A stretch of DNA of 64,000 nucleotides from Nipponacmea schrenckii (lineage: Eukaryota > Mollusca > Gastropoda > Lottiidae): positions 25,283,106 to 25,347,105 of the forward strand of contig JAUJPP010000005.1 of the NCBI GenBank assembly GCA_030562195.1, read 5' to 3'. Positions 23,876 through 34,965 of this stretch are shown one piece after another (positions within the stretch are counted from its first letter, which is position 1; each line of letters starts with the position of its first letter). Under the pieces are notes generated by a model that saw nothing but the letters and a program-made list of their open reading frames with translations, was not told the DNA's origin and made no database searches. The position numbers and the translations under genes were made by a program.

Positions 23876-24747
23876 ACGTTAGATGTCGAAGGTAATATTA
23901 ATAAGCCTAGACAATGATTATACGGTCATTATTAGACGCATTGACAAACTTGAGATCCATTAACCAACTTAAAATACAGATTAACAAAAAAACAGCTCAC
24001 TATAAACTCACTAGAGTTTTATTTACAAACAAACCTGAAATCAAAACGTTTAAGCCCTTTAGTACAAGAATCATCCATATTCAGACTATGTGTAAATAAC
24101 AATGAACCAACCAACATGGCAGCACCTGGTGTTTCGAAAAAAGTTCCATTGTTTGATTCTTTAATACTTATAGAAATCAAAAGTAAAGATGTTCTAATTA
24201 ATGGGAAAACTTTGTCAGTTTGTCTAACAATTCCCGAATTAACTCATAATCGGCCTAATTACGTAGGAAATACCTAGCTAACATCTACCAGAACTATCCA
24301 TAAAACACAGATGGACCTTCCTGTGTCCACATAACGTTAAATAAATTATGAATGCACGAAAAAACAATGAAAAAAAGCCTAATTTATCAATTGGTAAGCT
24401 TATTTGACAAGATTTGAAATACAACATAAATCGATGCTCACAGATTTCGCCCTAATGAATAATTATCTTTTTCATTTGAAAGTAAGGATTTGAAGATAAA
24501 CTTTAAGTTTTAATTGGACGTAACATTGAACACTATACATTTTGAAACCTGGATTAGTTCTCTGAATAAAGTATGAGTGAATTTAATGTGAGTAGTTGTC
24601 AGACTAATCCCCATTCGTTATGGGAAAGTGGCTGATATTTAGAGTCCAATATTGACTTTAATATTGGACTCTTGGCCACTTGCCAGTACCAATATGTTGG
24701 ATATTGGTACGCAAAAAACAAAGGGTGACATCACATCTGTATTTTAA
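23876..24747. other. Unique spacer splitting the satellite, with two adjacent hairpins
   Basis: This 870-bp segment is not satellite. Near its right end are two neighbouring inverted repeats: 24641-24653 'agagtccaatatt' pairs with 24660-24672, extended by outer arms aagtggc/gccactt, and 24686-24695 'gtaccaatat' pairs with 24701-24710. It carries no convincing gene; a 61-codon frame at 23914-24099 is unsupported. Confidence 0.75.
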
Positions 24748-26172
24748 ATTATATTCTTCACTATCATATTACCCAACTATATATTATAATCTTTAAAGTG
24801 ACAATATATCATATTCTTCACTATTATATTACCTAACTATAGATTATAATCTTTAAAGTGACAATATATTATATTCTTAACTATCATATTACCCAACTAT
24901 ATATTATGATCTTTAAAGTGACAATATATTATATTCTTCACTATAATGTTACCCAACTATATATTATAATCTTTAAAGTGACAATATATATTATATTCTT
25001 CACTATTATATTACCTAACTATATATTATAATCTTTAAAGAGACAATATATTATATTCTTCACTATTATATTACCTAACTATATATTTTAATCTTTAAAC
25101 AAACAATATATAATATTCTTATCTATCATATTACCCAACTATATATTATAATCTTTAAAGAGACATTATATTATATTCTTCACTATTATATTACCTAACT
25201 ATATATTATAATCTTTGAAGTGACAATTTATTATATTCTTCACTATTATATTCCCCAACTATATATTATAATCATTAAATTAGCCATATATTATATATTT
25301 CACTATCATATTACCCAACTATATATTATAATCTTTAAAGAGACATTATATTATATTCTTCAGTATTATATTACCTAACTATATATTATAATCTTTGAAG
25401 TGACAATTTATTATATTCTTCACTATTATATTACCTAACTATATATTATAATCTTTAAAGAGACAATATATTATATTCTTCACTATCATATTACCCAACT
25501 ATATATTATAATCTTTAAAGAGACATTATATTATATTCTTCACTATTATATTACCTAACTATATATTATAATCTTTGAAGTGACAATTTATTATATTCTT
25601 CACTATTATATTCCCCAACTATATATTATAATCATTAAATTGGCCATATATTATATTCTTCACTATCATATTACCCAACTATATATTATAATCTTTAAAG
25701 TGACAATATATTATATTCTTCACTATTATATTACCTAACTCTATATTATAATCTTTAAAGAAACAATATATTATATTCTTCACTATCATATTACCTAACT
25801 ATATATTAAAATCTTTAAAGAGACAATATATTATATTCTTCACTATTATATTACCTAACTATAGATTATAATCTTTAAAGTGACAATATATTATATTCTT
25901 CACTATCATATTACCCAACTATATATTATAATCTTTAAAGTGACAATATATTATATTCTTCACTATCATATTACCTAACTATATATTATAATCTTTAAAG
26001 AAACAATATATTATATTCTTATCTATCATATTACCTAACTATATATTATAATCTTTGAAGTGACAATATATAATATTATATTCGTAACTATCATATTATC
26101 CAACTATATATTATAATCTTTAAAGTGACAATATTTTATATTATGTTCTTAACTATCATATTATCCAACTAT
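24748..26172. repeat. 60-bp AT-rich satellite, block 2 (~24 monomers)
   Basis: Same monomer and orientation as block 1. Within 25180-25700 longer multi-monomer units are repeated: the series with 'ctttgaagtgacaatttatt' and 'cattaaattggccatatatt' recurs at about 240-360-bp intervals, suggesting local higher-order structure. The block ends at about 26172 directly against the 75-bp repeat. Confidence 0.96.
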
Positions 26173-26175
26173 ATA

Positions 26176-27232
26176 CTAAGCCCTCAAAAGAACTAAGATA
26201 TCTATCTGAGAACAACTCTCCCTCCCAAGATTTATTAACAACCCTGAAACTTTTACCCCCAAAAGACCTAAGATACCTTTCTGAGAACAACTCCCCCTCC
26301 CAAGATTCCTTAACAACCCTGAAACTTTTACCCCCAAAAGACCTAAGATACCTATCTGAGAACAACTCTCCCTTCCAAGATTCCATTACAACCCTAAATC
26401 CTATACCCTCAAAAGACCTGAGGTACCTATCCGAGGACAACTCTCCCTCACAAGATTCCTTAACAACCCCGAAAATTTTACCCCACAATGGACCTAAGAT
26501 ACCTATTCGAGAACAACTCCCCCTCCCAATATTCCTTAACAACCCTGAAACTTTTACCCCTCAAAAGACCTAAGATACCTATCTGAGAACAACTCCCCCT
26601 CCCAAGATTCCTTAACAACCCGGAAACTTTTACCCCCTAAAAGACCTGAGATACCTATCTGAGAACAACTCCCCCTCCCAAGATTCCTTAACAACCCTGA
26701 AACTTTTACCCCCAAAAAAACCTAAGATACCTATCTGAGAACAACTCCCCCTCCCAAGATTCCTTAACAACCCTAAATCCTTTACCCTCAAAAGACCTAA
26801 GGTACCCTTCCGAGAACAACTCCCCCTCCCAAGATTCCTTAACCACCCTAAATCCTTTACCCTCAAAAGACCTAAGGTACTTATCCGAGAATAAATCCCC
26901 CTCCCAAGATTCCTTAACCCCGAAACTTTTACCCCCAAAAGACCTAAGGTACATATCCGAGAACAACTCCCCCTCCCAAGATTCCTTAACCCCGAAACTT
27001 TTACCCCCAAAAGACCTAAGGTACTTATCCGAGAATAACTCCCCCTCCCAAGATTCCTTAACTCCGAAACTTTTATCCCAAAAAGACCTAAGGTACCTAT
27101 CTGAGAACAACTCCCCCTCCCAAGATTCCTTAACAACACTTAACCCTTTACCCCCAAAAGACAAAACTAAATCCCCAGAAAACAATTCTTCTTCCCATGA
27201 CTCTACGACGATGGCACCTAAAAAGAAAAAGT
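26176..27232 (+). CDS. Possible repeat-protein C-terminus, 24-25-residue repeats, frame broken upstream
   Basis: Thirteen units of 72-77 bp encode on the + strand a hydrophilic repeat of the type QDSLTTLKLLPPKDLRYLSE followed by NNSPS. From 26755 to the TAA at 27230-27232 the frame is open over seven units, and all length changes there are multiples of three (75 or 72 bp). It ends in non-repeat sequence KDKTKSPENNSSSHDS, then TMAPKKKK and stop, followed at once by AATAAA-rich sequence. Between 26526 and 26755 three units are 76-77 bp and break the frame. The other strand is also open, but gives only Gly/Arg/Leu-rich repeats and no natural end. No start or upstream exon was found because satellite DNA abuts at 26172. 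Function unknown; it could be a gene tail, a decaying gene or a plain minisatellite. Confidence 0.4.
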
Positions 27233-27239
27233 AATAAAT

Positions 27240-29834
27240 AATTATTCTATATTATATTGTGTCTCGCTGTAACATGTTCTGTTTAACATGTTTTGTCAAC
27301 CCTAAACCCTTTGCAGATGCTACACATTGCTATATTGTTCTTTTATCATTTAAAAAAGCCCTTTTAATCTAGAATTATAAACATATAATATATAATTGGG
27401 AATTTGTCAGTAAATAATTTTAAAAATCTTACTAGTAGGTCTTGTATTAGGTTCTTTAGCCCTGACATTGTTGTTTATCTGCTCGTCTGAAATAATAATG
27501 ATGATACATTGAAGGAGATACAAATTACGATTTACTGTGGATTAAGTCACATTAAGTCATTCTCACAATAGAAGAAGTAGCTAATTTACCTTTAAATACA
27601 AAAAAAAAATCGTTCAGAACCTATAGCCTACTTAGGCACCCCAGAAAGGCTAACCAGAGTTCCATAAATCAAGCCTTCTGTTGAGCATTGTAACAAAAGT
27701 CATATATAATATTATAAAAAAAAATGTCCATACCTGTATAGTCGACATCTTCGGCCCAGTTTTTTATGTATAAAAACTCTATCTCCCCACTCCACATACG
27801 TTCGTCAATTGGTAACCAATAATACCAACAACAGTCGTATACACTTGAAACTGTAATATGAAATATAATACAATAATCGTAATCATCTCCATTTTATTCA
27901 TATTCTTTTTATCTCGAATGTCTTTATTCTGGCCTGAAGAAGCATTGTATTTGCCAAAATATGCCTCAATAGCTTAAAAGCATAGATTTTGACTTTTTGT
28001 GTTTTTCTATTTCTTCGATTTCTTATAACGTTATAACGTCATAATGACGTGACGCTAAACCCTTATCTCTACGCTCTGCGTTACCATGACGTCAAATCGG
28101 TTATGGGAAAGTGAAATTTAAAAATTTTGCCCAAATTATGGCATTCTATTAAAGTTTTAGGGAATTTTATTTTTCCATCATCAAAACATGGACATATCAT
28201 TCAATTAGTCAAAACGGCACTAGAATCTGTTTTAAAATAACATAGCTTTGGTGAAATGTTATTTTGTACATGGTAAAATGTTGATCATTTTTCCATAAAT
28301 TACACATGAATACAAAAATTTCAGAAAACCTTTTTGTGCCCATCAAGTTTTATTAGTTATAATGGTGGATTTGTAGAAGTTTGAAGAAAATCCGAAGAAG
28401 CTTTCCGAAGTTAAATTTCGATTTAGATTTATGTAGAAGAACGGAATTTCAAAACTTTGAAAGCATTCTCAGAAATCATTTAAACGTGCCATGAATATCA
28501 AAAACGACTTTTTAAAAAGCTCTAGCTTTCTAACATGAAGATAAACTAACAAAATACCTTTATTTGGTATTAATTTTGCTTCCTTTTGATTCAAACAGTC
28601 AGTCAAAGCTTTCTTAAATCTGAAAATAAAATAATAAAAATTAAGTTTTAGGAAGTCAGTGTGTCTCTCAAACTATACCAATCTATTCACCGATACTTTG
28701 TTAATCTGATGTATGAATTCACAATTATTGTAGATAATAATTACCACAGAATATAAAAAAAAAACTTCAAAACTATTCACATTAGATTGGCTACAGTAAT
28801 TTTTCATTTAGATTCGTTTTTTCGCTAACCCTTTTACTGGAATTAGATCTAATTGAACTTAAGATCTACTTACAATCCAGCCATTTCAAAACTTGAAAAT
28901 TGGAATTTACTTCTTTGCAAAATTTGAAAAATTCACAGAGAAATAATGCAAGCGTCCGTCTCCAAAGAAAACTCAGCGCTCTGTGGCAAATTATGCATAT
29001 TCAATTATGACGTCATAATCGATTTTTGTATTAAAATTAAGAGATTTTGATTGGTTAATTTTGAATTGAAACAATGGCTTGCATAAAGAATTGAATTTAG
29101 TTTTAAATCAGCATAGGGCCTACAACCCCATCCGAAATCGGAGTAAAAGAAGGGAATTTTTACCCAAAGAAAGGTGTTTCTTCCCTCTAATAGTGGGCCT
29201 ACTTCACTTTATTTTACGAGATCTCAGAACGTGATATGAGCTTTAACGTTTTTGACCAAAAAATATGATAAAAACACTGAATTAATGCTCTTTTTGGAAG
29301 CCAACTTCTATAACACTTGATGTCTTCCCATATCGCCCCTTCCCAGTTCGCCCTTAAATTTTATGTACAAGTATTCTCATTTCCGTCCCCTTTCCCATAT
29401 CGCTGCGTCCAAATTCGTTTTTTTTCTGGGTCGCCCTCCAATTTCACCTTTAGTTAGGTTCGACCTTTGTTGTCCATATTGCCCCTTCCAACTACACCCA
29501 TTTCCATTTCACCCTTACCGATCTTACATCATACAATAATGCTTCAATGTGGGTGTATACAAAAAAAAAGCTATCAGTTTAATATAAGCTTGTATTAAAG
29601 AAATTAAAGAAGTTTGAAAAATTATATAGAATCAAAATATACCATAAATGTATATTTATAAAATAATAATAATTTAATAAAAATGAATTCTCACTTTAAA
29701 AAATATAAAAATCAATACATCTATTGTAAAGAGATATCTTATAAAATAATCACATTAATATAAACACCATGCATTGTGCAATGAGGGACAGCTGCATTGG
29801 CCTTCTTTTCCAGCCTGCTCAACAGCAATTACCT
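27240..29834. other. Intergenic, no gene recognised; degenerate CGCCC-type repeat near 29.3-29.5 kb
   Basis: There is no ORF of note. 29320-29520 holds three loosely repeated phrases of the type 'cccatatcgccccttcc' at roughly 65-85-base spacing. A cluster of ACGT-centred motifs occurs at 28030-28100 ('taacgttataacgtcataat'). Confidence 0.5.
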
Positions 29835-30110
29835 AATAAAAACGGTAACAATTCCACTTAAACGGTAACAGATATTTTGGATAATAAGAAAATAAATTAT
29901 TTTGTTTAATTCTTTAATATATTTATCATAAACATTTGGTAATAATAAATTTTCCGTGGTCTGTTATCATTTCTTGTGAACACATAAGAGGGTTTTTGAG
30001 GTATTTCCCTTAACTTATTGAAAACGCACCATTTATTTGTTATTTTATATGGTTTTAATGAAATTTGGTGTTAAAAGATCTTGGTCAGGTTCGAACTGAA
30101 CCCTTTTGAA
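29835..30110 (+). repeat. Dispersed repeat, copy B (pair with 19820-20330)
   Basis: It matches copy A through 'aaacggtaacagatattttg', 'taattctttaatatatttat' and 'cttattgaaaacgcacc'. Just upstream, 'gtgcaatgagggac' at 29777-29790 recurs at about 60158-60171, so a wider unit may be involved. Copies A and B enclose the satellite and the 75-bp repeat as direct repeats. Confidence 0.7.
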
Positions 30111-30567
30111 AATCAGACCAAAAAAGAAAAAAAATGTTAGCTTCACTTTAAGTTCTGACCCCTTGGTCACCTTACATTACTCTGTTTAGTTTTTACTTAA
30201 AATCATAATGCCCAAGAATCAAGAAAAGTGAAGATTGAGGAAAAAGGAATGTGCCCTGAGGAACAGCTTACATTATTTGTTCTGTGATCAAATGTTATTC
30301 ACATGTGATAACTCCTTGAAATTAAACAAAAACTCAGCTAGATATGAACAAAGGTTTGTTGGAGTAGGCTTGGTCAGAAATATCTAGGACAAATGGGACA
30401 CATATAAGCCTATACATTGAAATCAACATTTAAACTTGAAATTGAAATTATGAATGGATTAATCTAAGTCAAATTATATCCAAGCAGGTGACTAAGTTCT
30501 CAATAGATAAGATAAAGTAGAGATTTCAACTTGATCTTAGAACACACTTTGCACTAAATTTTAAAAG

Positions 30568-31984
30568 ATGCAGTTACTTCTACTTGCTGTCTTCATAGGA
30601 TCATCTTTGGTAGGTTATTATTAATTCTGTTGTAGTTTTGTATGTTTCAAAAGTCTGGTATTTGTTTGCTCAGAAAGTCAAGCTCTTTCCTTCTAATGTG
30701 GTATTCTCTGTTAGTTTTGGTTGGGATCGATGACATGTTGACAAGCATATTTCTGAGTGCTATTCCTTAAATATTATGAAATTCTTGTGTCTCCAGGTTT
30801 GCAGCCGCATTGCTGGCTTTCTAGTCTGATCTGCAATGTGAGGCAGTATCACATATCACATAATGCCATTTGCTTTTTCATTTACATTATGATATTCTTG
30901 ACTGTAGAACACATGTATTTCCATCAGTACTGGGAGAGTGTATTTCCCGAAATCAAATCACAATTGAAAAGTTTTCTTTTTTTAAGGGATTCCTCTTTCA
31001 ACCATCAGGTTATGTAGCTAGATTTAAAGATGTTATTTTTGAATACCACAAATCACATGTAAGTAATTTCCAAACTTAACATTAACAATCATGAAAACAA
31101 TTCAACTTCTAATGCCTTTATGTTCTAATTGGTCATGTCAAAAGCAGTTTCTAATCTAGATGGCATTATTGGGCTAAAGAGTTCACAAATTCACAGATCT
31201 TGTTCCTTGTAGTCATTGTTGCTGATAAAAAACAACCAATTAAAAGATTGCTATTTAGTAAGAGTTGATGCATTATTAGAGAAGTTATTTTCTACCAAAG
31301 CTGGGAGATACCTTGTTGAAGTAAGTATACGTGTTAAAGCAACAAATTTCTCCCTTTCTGGTGCTGTCAGTTTTTCTGGATATTTCTACAAAATATAGTA
31401 GGATGTTCCATAAGCAACTATTCGTTACAAAAACAAAACTGATAAATAAAACATCAGAATAGGTTAATTGAAAACAAATGAATTTATTAAGTAGGTTTGC
31501 AGACAGCTTGGCACGTTGGTTGTATTTGTTACCAGTGCTTAACAACAATCTGGATTAGGCTAATACAATTGGCAACAATGGTGGTTAAATGCAGTTTAAT
31601 CCATGGTAGATTGAGAGCAAAATTCTAAAATTGTTTCCTGTATTCATGGCTAAAAAAATATGTATACAATTAAATTTTCATGGTCTCTTTCAAATGTGAT
31701 TGTCTGCTAAATAAACATTTATAAGGTTGTTATTGAATTTTACCAAATAATGTAATCCAATTTTACCATAGGATGATATCTACAAACAAATTCAAAGTCA
31801 AACAGACGAAACCAAAATCACACTTCCCCAAGTAACCAAAGATTTTGGTGATTATTTGGCTAAAGCAGAATGTAGAAATGATGTGATCTTTGAGTTGAAG
31901 TTTACTCCACCAAAAACAGCAATGCCAACCACAACAGGCTCACCTACCCCACCAACTACTGCTGGCCCTAGTTCACATGTCTAA
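30568..31984 (+). CDS. Small secreted BRICHOS-domain protein, four exons
   Basis: Exons 30568-30609, 30987-31058, 31213-31320 and 31772-31984 (TAA) all join in phase 0 with GT-AG introns, giving 144 residues. Residues 1-14 (MQLLLLAVFIGSSL) form a signal-peptide core. The BRICHOS-like domain spans about 24-118: DVIFEYHKSHSLLLI, KDCYLVRVD with Cys51, and AECRNDVIFEL with Cys108, the two cysteines expected to pair. This matches the family layout of an acidic residue in a V-x-F/Y-D-Y strand, C-Y-x-x-x-x-D, and a last strand starting at Cys. The usual Asp of the first strand is Glu33 here. Residues 119-144 are a Pro/Thr/Ser-rich tail likely to be O-glycosylated. BRICHOS domains act as intramolecular chaperones in secreted proproteins; the client here is unclear. 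Start chosen as the only ATG giving a signal peptide in phase. Family call is from pattern memory. Confidence 0.65.
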
Positions 31985-34965
31985 TAAAAACTACATTTGT
32001 TTCTGATTTCATTTCATTAGAATTAGAGGTGTATTTTACTAGGATTTGCCGATACCTAAATGTGTAACAAACCATAATTCCACATGAAATCTTATTTATT
32101 CGGTTTATTAACATCTACTTAGTCAACAAGATGGCACTGTCAATAGCTCATTCATTTATATGAAGATAAAATTTCAATTTTCAAAAATTGTCCAATTAGA
32201 GTATATTCATCTACCACATACCATAAATACATGTATAAAACAATAAATAATGTAATTAAATAAATCCATAAAACTAATTATAGTAATTTATTTCTGAATT
32301 TATTCTTCAGACAATGGCTAAGTCCACTGATGATTAATATTATACTCTAATAAGCCAAGTTTGAGAATTTAAAATTTATGTTAATTGCTAAGCGGTAGAA
32401 TCTTTTTTTAACATATGAAAAAAATTATGTTATCAAAAAAAGTCCAATTGGAGTTTAAAGATATATTTATTAATTGTCATACAGAATATAAGAGAAAGAA
32501 ATACAATGTTCTGTGGATGAGAATCTAGTGATGGAAAGGCTCAGAAGAGAATAAAGCATGCAATCAAATAACCTTTGGTTCCTGACATGACACATAATTT
32601 CTTAAACTTGAAACCATACCAAAATATATCATAAATCACAATATTAGATTCACGGTACTGTATAAATCATATTAATAGAAGAAACAAAGTTCCACAATTT
32701 CTCTGCAAAAGTTGCATGCCAAGAAATTGATTCTAAAAAGAAATTCTGTTGTTCTGATAACTGAATTTGAAATCTGAACCAATTTGCTTTAAATTTGACT
32801 ATGTGATCGGATGATAAAAATCTGAAATCTCTTGCAGACTTTATATTGACCAAGCTTCTGTTTATGTTCTGGTGATAAATGATTATGGTACCTTTCACTA
32901 AAAACTGCCTTTTTGATATTACAATCCATACTTTTATTTCACATACCAGTAACCTTGAACATTGCTTATCTATAATACAACATGATTGTTGATGTCCATA
33001 GGTCATGATGTATCTCAATTATCAATTTACAATGCAAACTGTGGTAGCCTAAATTAAATAATTCACTTTAAACTTTGAGTTTTCAAAGATTTGATGTGAA
33101 GGTAACATTCCTAAACATATTGAGGATGAAAGATAACATCTTTCTGTATCATATTCGAGCTATCTAAACTAATAACTTTAGAATAGTTATATAATAGATG
33201 GACAAAATTAAAAGAAGAAATCTGTATGACAATATTGAAGAAAGGGTAAACGGAAACAATATGCAATCTTTGGTATATTTAATCTTTCAACAGTTTATAT
33301 CAAAATCATATTCAACAAACACAATGATTAATCAAACAACAAAACAAGTTCATTTTAGAATCTGAGAAATTGTCAGATATACTAAGACAGTTACCAACTC
33401 ATTAACACATTGTGATACAGCATGTACACTATTGTCTACATGAATTTAATGAGGTATTCACAGCCGATGTACCACATGAAAGTACCACACCCACAAATTG
33501 TAACAAAAGTTAAGCTTATACTCAATTTTCTATACCAAAATAAATATACAATTGTAATTGGCTTAAAAACTGCAGGCATCTTTCTAGCTTTTGATGGCAA
33601 TCTTAGACTTTGACTATCCCAATATGTGATACCTATTGCTTCTAAAATGAATTTTTCGACAATTTCTCAGATCACAGACTTCACGTAATTAACAAATAAT
33701 AATAATAATAATAAATATTAAAGCTTTGGGACTATATCATACATAAAATATCTAATGTTATTTCTGATTACCCATACCCATTCTACACAATCAATCACTA
33801 ACATAGGCATGAACTAGTATAAATTGTTCCACTGTGGTCAATATAAACTGAAAATTTCGATCTCTGTTCATTGTAGAAAGGGATTTATGACACCACTAAA
33901 AGAACACAGATTAAAGAATGTTTCAATATTGTGACCATTGTTAACATAAGTTTATTCCATGAAAACAAATAAAACCTGGAACGTTTTGTTATAAAGCTGA
34001 ACCTTTTATTTTAATGTACTTTGTTAGGGCTGCAAGTGCTTAAAATCTAAATGATTAATGACTATGGGGGGACACGATAAAACATAGAATTTGGCATTAA
34101 TAATCAAATTATAGTTAAAATACTGATTATAACAATAACAATCACACGAACATAAATATCAACATCTCCCTTTGATATATTTTATATACAATAAATTTAA
34201 AATTCTTTTCTCATATAAAATATTTTTTTTCTTTTCAAATCTTTATGCTTAGATTAAAATTTGACAAAACAAAATTTTAGTAGCATGTGACTTTGTCAGA
34301 ATTATATGAAATAATTAAAGAAAAACATCAAACCAAAATGGCCAAGCTAACCATACCAAAATTGTAAATTCGATCGAACAGTTGGTGACAGGAGTTCAGA
34401 AATATAGCATGATGTCATATCTCATATCTCTAAAATATGACATGTTAACAACAACAACAAAATATTATATGACAATTCATTTGATGAAATTCGTCTGTAA
34501 AATCAATAAATATATCTATATATATATGATGATAAATGTTTTTAAGACAACAAACAAAACAATATAATATTACACAATACATACTCTATAAGAATTAGGC
34601 ACAATAGAAGGATTTCTTACAATATGTTACAAAATTATCCACTCAAAATTACAATATATATATTTATCAATTGAGATAATTTACTACACATATCATATTA
34701 GACAAATAATTCACTTTGTAAACTTGACAATCTTGGCAGATAAAAATAGGTAAAATTTAGCACTACATTTATAAATAAACAACAACAGTTGGATTAAAAA
34801 CATCTCCAGTCCAGACTGCAACAAAAAGGGACAAATCCAGAATTAAATTAGCAAGCCATTTGAACATATTTATTACAGAATTACGAAATGCCTGGCTGAA
34901 ATATTACAGTACTGTTCAGAATCCTACAATGCCAGATTATTATATTTTGGATTTCTTCCACTATA
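31985..34965. other. Region between convergent genes; UTRs and AT-rich spacer
   Basis: The BRICHOS transcript probably ends near AATAAA at 31983 or about 32245. On the - strand, AATAAA (TTTATT on +, 34868-34873) lies about 95 bases past the Pax stop. 32320-32390 has a fragment resembling the TTAAAGGGATAATAG MITE interior ('taagtccactgatg'). No other gene was recognised. Confidence 0.5.

Noticed and set aside
20600..26172. CRISPR array
   Set aside because: Whole 60-bp units repeat with no unique spacers, and the sequence is eukaryotic.
26156..27185. Three - strand repeat frames (128-169 codons)
   Set aside because: They have no natural end, are in competing frames, and lie opposite the + strand frame that leaves the repeat and stops after a basic tail.
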